DNA from: a virus | Reading direction: 5' to 3' (one strand) | Length of the DNA stretch: 43,491 nt | IMG/VR virus record: IMGVR_UViG_3300042888_000094 | Span: 1 to 43,491 of that record | In this document: positions 32,231-40,320 of the stretch, piece after piece | Position numbering within the stretch: the stretch's first letter is position 1 | Layout: the number at the start of each line of letters is the position of its first letter | Made by a program: the position numbers and the translations under genes | The notes under the pieces: generated by a model | Database searches by the model: none | Told to the model about the DNA's origin: nothing | What the model saw: the letters and a program-made list of their open reading frames with translations, nothing else

Positions 32231-33604
32231 CTATCCTCCTACCTGTGACCTTGTATAACGGACTATGCAAATACCTTGGAACCCACTACCTGAATTTTTT
32301 CTAGAGGCCGCGACTCCACCTGCTCCACCACCGCTACCGTAATAAGTAGCATTACTTCCAGCAGCCTGATAGTCACCACCGTTACCACCACCACCTGAAC
32401 CGCCAGTAGTTCCAAAGGTAGAATATCCTGCACCACCGCCACCGCCAGCAAGGGTAAGTCCGAAGAATGTTCCACCAGCGCCGCCATTGCCAGGTACGTG
32501 ACCTGTTGCCGCTGCCCAACCGCCTCCACCGCCGATACCACCGCCGCCACCGCCGTCGCCGTTGTAGCCTTTACCACCACCGTTGCCTTGCCCTGGTGCT
32601 GGGGAACCTCCATAGTTTTCATACGGTCCACTACCGCCACCACCAGAACCACCATAACCGCTTTGACTATTATTTCCGCGTCCACCACCACCACCAACGG
32701 CTGTAGTTACTCCAGTACAACTAGAAGCGTTGCCAGAAATACCACCTCCGTACTCGCCAGGATTGCCACCACCGCCACCTCCAGCACCAATAACAATAGA
32801 TGCGTTAGAAGAAAAAGATGTGTCTCCGTAAACAACTCCTCCTGCACCGCCGCCACCGCCAGCATCACCGCCTCCGCCACCTCCTGCTACAAGGAGAATA
32901 GTTGCTGAAATTGGTCCAGAAACTCCCAAAGTGCCATTGCCAGTAAATGTTCGGTAATAGTAAGTCGCATCAGATGTGAGCGTTCCGCCAGTAACTACAG
33001 GAATAGGAACAACAGGAGTTACAGAGTTAGATGCAGCAGATGCAATTGAGGTTCCATTTGCGTTAGTTGCTGTAACTGTAAATGTATAAGCAGTTCCGTT
33101 TGTAAGACCTGAAACTGTAATTGGGCTTGCACCTGTACCAGTTAATGAACCTGGAGAAGATGTTGCTGTATAAGTAGCAGCCTTGCCGCCAGTTGCGTTT
33201 GCTGTATATGTAACAGTTGCTGATGCATTTCCGCCCGTTGCAGTTCCGATAGTAGGTGCTTGTGGAACAGTTGTCGCGGTAATGCTATTTGATGCAGAAG
33301 AAGCCGCAGATGTTCCTATTGCGTTAGTAGCAGTTACTGTAAATGTATATGAAGTAGATGAAGCAAGGCCAGTAACAGTCAGTGGTGATGAAGCCCCTGA
33401 TGCTGTAAATCCACCAGGTGAACTTGTGGCTGTGTAAGAGGTGATAGAAGAGTTACCGTTATACGAAGGAGCGGTAAAAGTTACAGTTGCAGCGCCGTTG
33501 TTATAGGCGCGAGAAGTTCCTACATCTGTTGCCGTTCCAATAGTCGGCGCTCCAGGTTTACCCTTGCCTGAACTTGCAACAAGGCTTCCTACAACTCCAG
33601 TCAT
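32231..33604 (-). CDS. Fn3 plus glycine-rich adhesin, copy 2
   Basis: A 457-residue paralog of the protein at 25370-26725. Residues about 15-205 hold two Fn3-like domains that are close to the other copy (GAPTIGTATDVGTSRAYNNG; TATSSPGGFTASGASSPLTV). The glycine-rich domain differs in sequence (YENYGGSPAPGQGNGGGKGY) and ends in a strand followed by basic residues (GICIVRYTRSQVGG). The protein therefore keeps a shared stalk and carries a different tip, as expected for receptor-binding proteins under diversification. Its start overlaps the 1125-residue fibre's stop by one base. Confidence 0.8.
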   Translation of the reverse strand: MTGVVGSLVASSGKGKPGAPTIGTATDVGTSRAYNNGAATVTFTAPSYNGNSSITSYTATSSPGGFTASGASSPLTVTGLASSTSYTFTVTATNAIGTSAASSASNSITATTVPQAPTIGTATGGNASATVTYTANATGGKAATYTATSSPGSLTGTGASPITVSGLTNGTAYTFTVTATNANGTSIASAASNSVTPVVPIPVVTGGTLTSDATYYYRTFTGNGTLGVSGPISATILLVAGGGGGGDAGGGGGAGGVVYGDTSFSSNASIVIGAGGGGGGNPGEYGGGISGNASSCTGVTTAVGGGGGRGNNSQSGYGGSGGGGSGPYENYGGSPAPGQGNGGGKGYNGDGGGGGGIGGGGGWAAATGHVPGNGGAGGTFFGLTLAGGGGGAGYSTFGTTGGSGGGGNGGDYQAAGSNATYYGSGGGAGGVAASRKNSGSGFQGICIVRYTRSQVGG

Positions 33605-36600
33605 TAGGTCAGGCCATTTCCGCTAATCATCCAGGTAGTAGATGCGATCTTGACTGCAGTCGCTATGCCGTATGCAGCAAGTGTACGAGAGCCTGTAGTT
33701 CCAGGACCTGCTAGATACATTGTGTCAGAAGTAATTGCGATAGTCGTAGTTGCACCAACGCCAGAAATAAAGGTTAATGCAGTTCCTACTGGTAAGGCTA
33801 GGTTAGTGTTTGAATCAATTGTAATTGTACGAGTAGCAGTTGAGTAGATGTGCTTTCCAGCATCTGCCACTGCGACTGTGTAGGAGCCAGTAGTTGTAGA
33901 GTTTTGAGGCAATCCCATAAACCCGATACCACTGGCGGCTGTAGTTGTTGTTCCATCTACAACTGAATTTGCAGTAATTGTGTTGCTAAAGTTATTTGTA
34001 CCAGTCCAGGTATTGTTGGTGCCTTGTATCGCTGCACCTGAGGTTCCTTGGGCTCCAGTCTCTCCCTGGGTTCCTGTTGCTCCTTGGATGCCTGTAGTTC
34101 CTTGGGTTCCTGTTTCTCCTTGAGCACCTGTAGTTCCTTGAGGGCCAGTCTGAGCATCTGCAGTGGTATCAAGCCATAAGACACTCTGACTAGTGGGGGC
34201 AGTTGCAGCAGAAACTACTCCCTGTAAACCTGTTTCACCTTGAATTCCTGTTTCGCCCTGAGTACCAGTCTCTCCTTGAATTCCTTGTGTGCCTGTAGTT
34301 CCAGTTTCTCCTTGGATACCTTGGGTTCCTTGAATGGAGTACATAACCTGTACTGCTGTAACAATAATTGAAGGAACCGCAGGAGATACAGGGGATGTTC
34401 CTGCTGGTAATGACTCTACTGTTAACTGGGTACTTGTACCTGCCCAATAGATCTGAACTTGCTGTCCTGCTGTCGCTGTTGCTACATAGTTAATAGTAAT
34501 GACTTGACGGTTAGGAATACTCGCTGATTTACGAGGCGGTAAGTCTATCTCTGTGGCTGAATCAGGGTAATCAACATTGTTGGTCTTTAACCAGAAGGTT
34601 GCCCTTTCCACAGAGTTAGCAAGATTTGTAATCTGGATAGAAAATGTAAGGCTGTATGTACCAGCATATGCAAAGGTAATTTGGTTACCATTGACGATGC
34701 TCACGCCATTGTTTTCAGAGGTATTACCGAGTGCAATAACTTGCGCGGTTGTAGCACTTACCAATGGCTGGTCTGTTAAGTCAAAGAATGAGCCGTAATA
34801 CCCTAAAGCACCGCCAGCGCCAGTATTACCTGTTGTACCTTGAACACCTTGAATAGACAGGCCCTGAGTACCTTGTACACCAGTAAGGCCTTGAGTACCA
34901 GTTGCTCCTTGGATGCCAGTTTCACCCTGGGTACCCTCACCTGTAGTTCCTTGTGCACCTGTAGTTCCTTGGGTTCCTGTAGTTCCTTGCGCTACAAACA
35001 GAGTCCACCAAGTACTTTCACTTGGCGCTACTCCATCAATGGTTTGAATACAAAGCCAAGAAGAACCGTTGTAAGTAACAACGTGGTTTACGTAGTATTG
35101 AGTTCCAGCGTTGTACGCTCCCCGTACTGTAATTCCAATTTCACCTTGAGTACCAGTAGTACCCTGGATACCAGTTTCTCCCTGAGTACCAGTTTCGCCT
35201 TGAGTACCTGTAGTTCCTTGAGTTCCAGTCTCGCCTTGCGTACCAGTCGTACCTTGAGCGCCTTCAACGCCCTGTGTACCAGTCTCTCCTTGTGTACCAG
35301 TCTCTCCTTGTGTACCAGTGGTTCCTTGAACTCCAGTTTCACCCTGAGTTCCAGTTGTTCCTTGCGTACCAGTTTGGCCTTGTAGACCTTCAAAACCTTG
35401 AAGTCCTGTTTCGCCTTGGGCTCCAGTAGTTCCTTGTGCACCAACGTCACCTGTGCGAGCAAATGTAAAGAGAAGTTCTTCTCCATTAGTAAATGCTCCT
35501 TGACCAGATACATAACTAACTTCTACATCAAACCAGTTTGGTGCTGAATCTGTAACACCAGAGATTGTGTAGAGAGCAAAAGTAGCCGTATCAAATTTTC
35601 TAGAAACCTTTACGTGACCCTTGATGGTAGATGTTGAATCATCAATAGTGGTTAAAAAGTTAGAGACGTCGTAATTACCGTCAGCAGGATTATCATCTAA
35701 TGCAAGATGTGTAACTAAAGTTGGATTAGCGTTGTTAAAACGAGCATTGTTGTCGCCTGGGTCTGCAAGTGTGATGGTGTCATCATAGTTGTAGATAAGG
35801 GTGATACCACCGAATGAACCTTCGGTTCCTTGAGTACCAAGTTCACCTTGAATTCCTTGAATACCTGTTTCGCCTTGTGCGCCTTGGGCTCCAGTCTCTC
35901 CCTGGGTTCCTGTTGCTCCTTGGGTACCTGTAGTTCCTTGAGTACCAGTCTCTCCCTGTGTCCCTGTTTCTCCCTGAAGGCCAGTTTCACCTTGAGTACC
36001 AGTTTCACCTTGAGTTCCTGTTGTACCTTGAGCACCATCAGAACCGACGTAGCCATCTGTACCTTGTGCTCCTGTTTCGCCCTGTGTACCTGTATCACCC
36101 TGAAGGCCAGTCTCTCCTTGAGTACCTATAGTTCCTTGGGTTCCTTCTGTTCCTTGAACTCCTTGTGCAGCAAGTAATGTCCAGAAAGTTCCTTCTGCTG
36201 GAGTGTCTCCAACGTTGCCGCCATTAGGATTCAGGCGGTACCAAGTCTGCCCATTATAAGTTACTACATCACCAGTTGCGTAGGAGGTTCCACCGCCGTA
36301 AGCGCCAGTAAAGTTCCAGAGGGCATCTGTGCCATCGCTACCGTTGTACCCTTGTACACCTTCAGTACCTTGAGCACCAGTCGTACCCTGGGCACCTTCA
36401 AATCCTTGTAGACCTGTCTCTCCTTGGGCTCCAGTAGTTCCCTGGGCTCCCTCAACACCTTGAGTACCTTCAATACCCTGAGTTCCAGTTTCACCTTGAG
36501 TACCAGTCTCACCTTGAGTACCAGTTTCTCCTTGTGCACCTGTAGTTCCTTGAGTACCGTGAGGTAGGTAAAGATCCCATTCAGCAGCATTTCCAACTGG

Positions 36601-36981
36601 GTCTGCTAGTCCTCCGCTTGCGGTTGCGATGTATAGGTTTCCGTCAGAGCCAGATACAACAGCAATTCCACTAATATAACCATTCCCATTTACATAGTTA
36701 CCTAAGTAAACAAAACCAGTTCCTGTAGTACCTACTGTACCTTGAGCACCCTCTGCACCTTGTAAACCTGTTTCTCCTTGCGTACCAGTTTCACCCTGTG
36801 TACCAGTTTCGCCCTGAGTACCAGTTGCTCCTTGGATGCCTGAAGACACAACCCATTGCGCCCCATCATAGGTGCGTATAACTTGTTGTACTGAGTTCCA
36901 GTAGGAATCACCTGCATTATGACCTGTAGGGTCGCTAGGCAGGCTAAGTAACCCTAGCGGGACTAAGACCTTACGTGACAT
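33604..36981 (-). CDS. Large collagen-like fibre with C1q/TNF-like jelly roll
   Basis: A 1125-residue protein. It has an N-terminal contact segment (DPTGHNAGDSYWNSVQQVIR, YDGAQWVV), then long Gly-x-y collagen arrays dominated by TGTQGETGTQGETG-type triplets. These are interrupted by small globular domains. Two are CBM5/12-like Trp-rich modules near 225-275 (GDVVTYNGQTWYR) and 618-665 (VVTYNGSSWLCIQ). A beta domain is at about 393-505, and a C1q/TNF-like jelly roll is at about 722-880 (NQITFAYAGTYSLTFSIQIT and TATAGQQVQIYWAG). The last 100 residues match the tip domain of other fibres. Expected to form long trimeric fibres that bind surface glycan. Confidence 0.8.
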   Translation of the reverse strand: MSRKVLVPLGLLSLPSDPTGHNAGDSYWNSVQQVIRTYDGAQWVVSSGIQGATGTQGETGTQGETGTQGETGLQGAEGAQGTVGTTGTGFVYLGNYVNGNGYISGIAVVSGSDGNLYIATASGGLADPVGNAAEWDLYLPHGTQGTTGAQGETGTQGETGTQGETGTQGIEGTQGVEGAQGTTGAQGETGLQGFEGAQGTTGAQGTEGVQGYNGSDGTDALWNFTGAYGGGTSYATGDVVTYNGQTWYRLNPNGGNVGDTPAEGTFWTLLAAQGVQGTEGTQGTIGTQGETGLQGDTGTQGETGAQGTDGYVGSDGAQGTTGTQGETGTQGETGLQGETGTQGETGTQGTTGTQGATGTQGETGAQGAQGETGIQGIQGELGTQGTEGSFGGITLIYNYDDTITLADPGDNNARFNNANPTLVTHLALDDNPADGNYDVSNFLTTIDDSTSTIKGHVKVSRKFDTATFALYTISGVTDSAPNWFDVEVSYVSGQGAFTNGEELLFTFARTGDVGAQGTTGAQGETGLQGFEGLQGQTGTQGTTGTQGETGVQGTTGTQGETGTQGETGTQGVEGAQGTTGTQGETGTQGTTGTQGETGTQGETGIQGTTGTQGEIGITVRGAYNAGTQYYVNHVVTYNGSSWLCIQTIDGVAPSESTWWTLFVAQGTTGTQGTTGAQGTTGEGTQGETGIQGATGTQGLTGVQGTQGLSIQGVQGTTGNTGAGGALGYYGSFFDLTDQPLVSATTAQVIALGNTSENNGVSIVNGNQITFAYAGTYSLTFSIQITNLANSVERATFWLKTNNVDYPDSATEIDLPPRKSASIPNRQVITINYVATATAGQQVQIYWAGTSTQLTVESLPAGTSPVSPAVPSIIVTAVQVMYSIQGTQGIQGETGTTGTQGIQGETGTQGETGIQGETGLQGVVSAATAPTSQSVLWLDTTADAQTGPQGTTGAQGETGTQGTTGIQGATGTQGETGAQGTSGAAIQGTNNTWTGTNNFSNTITANSVVDGTTTTAASGIGFMGLPQNSTTTGSYTVAVADAGKHIYSTATRTITIDSNTNLALPVGTALTFISGVGATTTIAITSDTMYLAGPGTTGSRTLAAYGIATAVKIASTTWMISGNGLT
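35120..35450. repeat. Collagen-coding tandem repeats, array 1
   Basis: Degenerate 9- and 18-base repeats encode Gly-x-y triplets of the 1125-residue fibre (plus-strand units such as CCAGTCTCTCCTTGTGTA). Synonymous changes distinguish most units, so the array is coding and not recent slippage. Boundaries are approximate. Confidence 0.7.
35818..36170. repeat. Collagen-coding tandem repeats, array 2
   Basis: A second array of Gly-x-y coding repeats within the same fibre gene, with units such as GTACCAGTTTCACCTTGA. Similar shorter arrays occur at about 34020-34330, 34830-34990, 36340-36560 and 36730-36840. Recombination between arrays could shorten or lengthen the fibre. Confidence 0.65.
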
Positions 36982-37006
36982 AGGGCTGTGCTCCTAACAG
37001 AGGTAA

Positions 37007-38353
37007 TTAAGCCTGGACGACCACTCTGTATGACTGTGTGGTTACTGGAGCGACTGCAAATCCGATGGTTGCTGTAGTTGTGTTAACAAAGAGGATGTCT
37101 GTAATTACTTCTTCTTTTGTTGTTGAATCGTACACAGCAACTTGGACATCTTCAGTTCCAAGGCTGTGGGTGATTGTCCACTGTGTTTGACCTGTTACGC
37201 CACCATTTGTAGATGTTCCAGTAATAGTTGTTGCATATTTGTAAACAACTTTTGTAGTATCAACCGCAAGTTTTCCATCTAAGTCTATAGTCAAACCATC
37301 AGCGTAATTTACCTTGATTCCATCTGCGCCAAGAGCAAGAGTTGAACCATCTAGGTCAACAGTAAGTCCGTCACCAGATGTTGCAAGACCTGAATTTGTG
37401 TCAAGGTTTACTGAAAATTCTGTACCAACAAGGTCAATTCCATCACCAGCAGTGTAAGTACCTGCTCCTGAGAACTGTGTCCAAGTTGAAGGATAGTCAG
37501 CAAGAACCCAACCACAGTTAGTTCCTTCAACAAATGTGAAAGCGCCTTCTGTAAGAGAAGTTCCTGGTACTGCATCTGCAGCACGCTGTAGGTATAGGTC
37601 TCCAGCAACGTCTACGGAAACGTAGATACCGTTCTCTGCTGCAGTGTCCTGACCACGAAGAAGGATACGGTTATTTTCTGCAATTGCAGTGATAGCAGTA
37701 AGGTCTACATCTATGTCAGAATCAGTTTGTACTGAAGGCTTAATATCAAGACCTTGTGAAACAGAGTCTACATAAACTCGTGTAGCAATAACAGTTTCGT
37801 CAACACTTACGGTAACAGCAGCAAGACCATCCCATGTTGTGACAATTCCCACACTATCTGACGCAGTAAGGTTAGCGCCAAATGTAAGAAGTTCATTGGT
37901 GGCAGCAGTAATTGTTCCGCCAGTATCACCTAGGTCAAAGGTAACACCATTGATCTCAATTGAAGAGTTAGTAAGAGACGCATTTGCAATGTTGGAAAGG
38001 GTGTTGTCACTTCCAGAGATTGTCTTGTTAGTAAATGTGTCGCTGCTGTCTGTACCAATACCGATCTGTAACCACGCAGAACCATTATCTAAGTAAAGAA
38101 TTTTTGTGTCGGTTGATGCGTACAACTTACCTGTGTTACCAAAGGCAGGACGGTCTGCGATTACACCATAGTCAATAGAGCCACCAACTGGTTGCCACAC
38201 AGCGCCGTCGTATACACGGACTTCTTTACCGACAGTGTTGTAATACGCATGACCAACACCGTAGGCGGTTGGGTCAGCATCTAAGTTATGGATCTTGAAG
38301 TTTGTTAACTCAAGACCTGTAAGACTGATGGGCGTATAAAATTTACGGGCCAT
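37007..38353 (-). CDS. Tail fibre protein
   Basis: A 448-residue fibre-like protein. The N-terminus (FKIHNLDADPTAYGVGHAYY, VRVYDGAVWQPVGG) parallels the start of the 1125-residue fibre. The middle has beta repeats with DTFTNKTISGSDNTLSNIAN and VYVDSVSQGLDIKPSVQ, a pattern known from prophage tail fibres. A WVLADYP-containing repeat and a run of short beta turns follow (DGLTVDLDGSTLALGADG). The last 80 residues form a beta-sandwich tip (WTITHSLGTEDVQVAVYDST) also present in the 121-residue protein at 38366. It should contact host surface. Confidence 0.75.
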   Translation of the reverse strand: MARKFYTPISLTGLELTNFKIHNLDADPTAYGVGHAYYNTVGKEVRVYDGAVWQPVGGSIDYGVIADRPAFGNTGKLYASTDTKILYLDNGSAWLQIGIGTDSSDTFTNKTISGSDNTLSNIANASLTNSSIEINGVTFDLGDTGGTITAATNELLTFGANLTASDSVGIVTTWDGLAAVTVSVDETVIATRVYVDSVSQGLDIKPSVQTDSDIDVDLTAITAIAENNRILLRGQDTAAENGIYVSVDVAGDLYLQRAADAVPGTSLTEGAFTFVEGTNCGWVLADYPSTWTQFSGAGTYTAGDGIDLVGTEFSVNLDTNSGLATSGDGLTVDLDGSTLALGADGIKVNYADGLTIDLDGKLAVDTTKVVYKYATTITGTSTNGGVTGQTQWTITHSLGTEDVQVAVYDSTTKEEVITDILFVNTTTATIGFAVAPVTTQSYRVVVQA

Positions 38354-38365
38354 TTTTTTATCTCC

Positions 38366-38731
38366 TTATGATAAGTAGGCTTCGCCGCTGAACGGAGAAG
38401 AGAAGGTGACCCGTACAGTGTTCCGATTAAGATACTCTATTTCGCCTTCGCATACTGCTCCAGCAGAGTCCATTGTAGTGATATTTGGGTAGAAATTAAG
38501 GTTATGCGTAATAGTCCATATTGCACTAGAAGCACCTTGTACATGTTGATACGAAACGTCATTAGCGACTCCAGAGATGCCCTGAACTCCCTGAATACCT
38601 TGAACTCCACGAGCACCGCCTTGTCCAGTCCCTACAATGATCTGCGTAGGGGTTGGTACCTGAACAACTATCTCTTGGATTGTGCAAGAGCAGTTATACA
38701 GCACATTGGAGCAGGTAGAACAAACGGTCAT
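38366..38731 (-). CDS. Small fibre tip protein with Cys motif and collagen-like run
   Basis: A 121-residue protein. The N-terminus has four Cys in CSTCSNVLYNCSC, a possible metal or disulphide site. A short collagen-like run follows (GGARGVQGIQGVQGISG). The C-terminal domain IWTITHNLNFYPNITTMDSA ... TFSSPFSGEAYLS is the same tip type as at the end of the 448-residue fibre. Its start overlaps the stop of the adaptor-like gene by four bases. It probably is a miniature fibre or adaptor in the receptor-binding assembly. Confidence 0.65.
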   Translation of the reverse strand: MTVCSTCSNVLYNCSCTIQEIVVQVPTPTQIIVGTGQGGARGVQGIQGVQGISGVANDVSYQHVQGASSAIWTITHNLNFYPNITTMDSAGAVCEGEIEYLNRNTVRVTFSSPFSGEAYLS

Positions 38732-39777
38732 ACTGTTGCCTCTCGTGTCACAAAGATTGCTCCACGCATATACGTCTTTTTGTAAGTAGGCTCCTCAATC
38801 GCAGTTGCTTCAATATCCCAGTAACAACGCTGTGGAAGACCTTCGGTGACACTTGACGGTAGAGAGAGTCGAATTTTGTCTGTGGTGCCTTCAACCTGAT
38901 CGACGATAAACGAAGTAAGATTTGCTGAACTTCCAAATACCTTAACAATATCGGCACGGAAGGTGTAGCCAGTCACATCAAATGGGAAATCAAGAGTGAC
39001 TTCAAATGAGTCACCCTGGTACATAACGAGGTCTTGGTTAGGAACGTCAGACGGAGTAGCAACAGACCCGTAGTTGGGTATAGAGATGTGTGCTCGCTGA
39101 GCGTATGACCGATCGTCAATTTCTTGAGGAATAAATACTGGAACATAATGATTGGTTGTTTTTGAGATTCGTCGCAATGTAAAGACGTCGATCTTGTAAA
39201 GACCAATACCAAGTTGTGAGCAGAGTTCTTTGTATTGGTTCTTACGAACATCAATCATCTGCATTAACTGGCGATAGCGTTCAGAGCGAGGAATCATTAC
39301 CCCATCTGGCGCTTGGATATCAATGTCAAAAGAAGCATCTGTAGCAAGAGTGTATAGAGCCATGGTAGAGGCGTAGATGACTACGGGGTACTCTTCGATA
39401 CCAGGAAGATTTTGAACGGTAACTGCACGTCCAAATGAGTCTAGATGGTTAGTAGAATGTTGAGCAAATGCGTCAATTACATACTGACAAATTTCTGGGG
39501 TTGTAAAATAACGGAAGTATGTTCCAGCAATGACAATTAGATCCCCATCTTCAGGAATCACGTCAAAAGTAATGTACCCAGTCTGCTCTTCTACCTCGAC
39601 AGTGGTAGACACATCTGACCCATTTTGAGTAACTACAAGGTTAGCCCCATCTGAGGGAGAGTAAGGAATTAGGAAGCGGTTGGTAGTACCGTCAGCAATG
39701 AACTGGTGGACAAAGGATTTACCAAAGTCACCAATTTCAGACCGTAAACGATCTGCAAGGCTTGAAATTGTAGCCAC
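38728..39777 (-). CDS. Connector/adaptor-like structural protein with C-terminal Ig-like domain
   Basis: Start taken at GTG 39777 (GGAGG four bases upstream), giving MATISSLADRLRSEIGDFGK; a longer frame begins at 39810 without SD. The 349-residue protein has a first beta domain (TTNRFLIPYSPSDGANLVVT), a helical part (TPEICQYVIDAFAQHSTNHL, ERYRQLMQMIDVRKNQYKEL) resembling head-tail adaptors, and a C-terminal Ig-like beta domain (MYQGDSFEVTLDFPFDVTGY). It is the first gene after the head-operon terminator and stands before the fibre genes. It may link the neck or baseplate with fibres. The exact role is uncertain. Confidence 0.55.
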   Translation of the reverse strand: MATISSLADRLRSEIGDFGKSFVHQFIADGTTNRFLIPYSPSDGANLVVTQNGSDVSTTVEVEEQTGYITFDVIPEDGDLIVIAGTYFRYFTTPEICQYVIDAFAQHSTNHLDSFGRAVTVQNLPGIEEYPVVIYASTMALYTLATDASFDIDIQAPDGVMIPRSERYRQLMQMIDVRKNQYKELCSQLGIGLYKIDVFTLRRISKTTNHYVPVFIPQEIDDRSYAQRAHISIPNYGSVATPSDVPNQDLVMYQGDSFEVTLDFPFDVTGYTFRADIVKVFGSSANLTSFIVDQVEGTTDKIRLSLPSSVTEGLPQRCYWDIEATAIEEPTYKKTYMRGAIFVTREATV

Positions 39778-39813
39778 ATAACCTCCGTAAAAAATTACTG
39801 TGCTTATCATCTC

Positions 39814-39832
39814 GTGTAATTGATAATTACAC
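39814..39832. repeat. Palindrome downstream of the head terminator
   Basis: The plus strand reads GTGTAATTGATAATTACAC, perfect 8-base arms around a 3-base centre. It lies between the terminator T-run and the next gene's SD, the place where a promoter and operator for the fibre operon should be. The symmetric sequence suggests a dimeric protein site; an RNA hairpin is the alternative. Confidence 0.45.
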
Positions 39833-39837
39833 AGTGC

Positions 39838-39892
39838 AAAAAAGGTCCAACCCCCAACTGGGAGGAGGGCGGGAACCAGTTGAGGGTCGGAC
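39838..39892 (-). terminator. Strong intrinsic terminator of the head operon
   Basis: Two 17-base arms (39845-39861 and 39876-39892) around a 14-base loop pair completely when transcribed from the minus strand, because the two non-Watson-Crick positions become G-U pairs. On the plus strand the same positions would be A-C mismatches. Six Ts (39838-39843) follow after one base. Orientation and form indicate Rho-independent termination after the 123-residue head gene. Confidence 0.9.
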
Positions 39893-39911
39893 TACTTGTG
39901 ACGTCTAGTGT

Positions 39912-40283
39912 TTAGTTAGGACGCCAAATATATCCGAGTTGCTCAAGGTAAGCCGCAAGACCTGATGGGACTCGATACTTAACGCCAGCCTTAAAGGTGT
40001 AGGAATTTCCTACGCCGTAAGTCATATCTTCAATGTCAGTGATTGTACGGATGACGACCAAGTCACCTGCAGTTGATACTCCAACATTTTCAATCTCGTC
40101 TAGTACGAGTGGGGCATCTGGATTCTTAGGATCAAAAACATCCTTCTCCAGACTCTCTGCCTCAAGTTGCGTTGCAATTGAGATTTCTTCTGCACGCTTC
40201 TTTAACTCTGTTGCGTTCTTCTTTGTTGCTTGCTCTTTAGCACGACCTGTTGCGTCTAAAGGACTTACTGGTGTATTTGCCAC
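39912..40283 (-). CDS. Head-associated hypothetical protein
   Basis: A 123-residue protein directly after the capsid gene. The N-terminal half is a charged helical region (GRAKEQATKKNATELKKRAE). The C-terminal half is a beta domain (STAGDLVVIRTITDIEDMTY, YTFKAGVKYRVPSGLAAYLE) ending YIWRPN. Proteins in this position may be capsid decorations or completion factors. It has a GTG start with AGGAG ten bases upstream. The last gene before the terminator, it belongs to the head operon. Confidence 0.6.
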   Translation of the reverse strand: MANTPVSPLDATGRAKEQATKKNATELKKRAEEISIATQLEAESLEKDVFDPKNPDAPLVLDEIENVGVSTAGDLVVIRTITDIEDMTYGVGNSYTFKAGVKYRVPSGLAAYLEQLGYIWRPN

Positions 40284-40320
40284 GGTATGTATTCTCCTAA
40301 GTTAGTTTTTATGATTATGC

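Noticed and set aside
34840-35385. Plus-strand frame with Ser/Leu/Thr repeats and minus-strand frame with KELQVLKEK-type repeats over the collagen gene
   Set aside because: Both are out-of-frame readings of the Gly-x-y repeat; the repeats make stops rare in every frame.
35120-36170. CRISPR-like spaced repeats
   Set aside because: Units are 9 or 18 bases, directly adjacent, in frame with a collagen-like protein, and there are no unique spacers or cas genes.
20964-39777. Diversity-generating retroelement acting on the adhesins
   Set aside because: No reverse transcriptase, no template/variable repeat pair with adenine-specific differences could be seen in the window.
39778-39810. Start of the adaptor-like gene at the ATG at 39810
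   Set aside because: The strong GGAGG lies inside this extension and points to the GTG at 39777, after which the sequence MATISSLADRL looks like a natural N-terminus.
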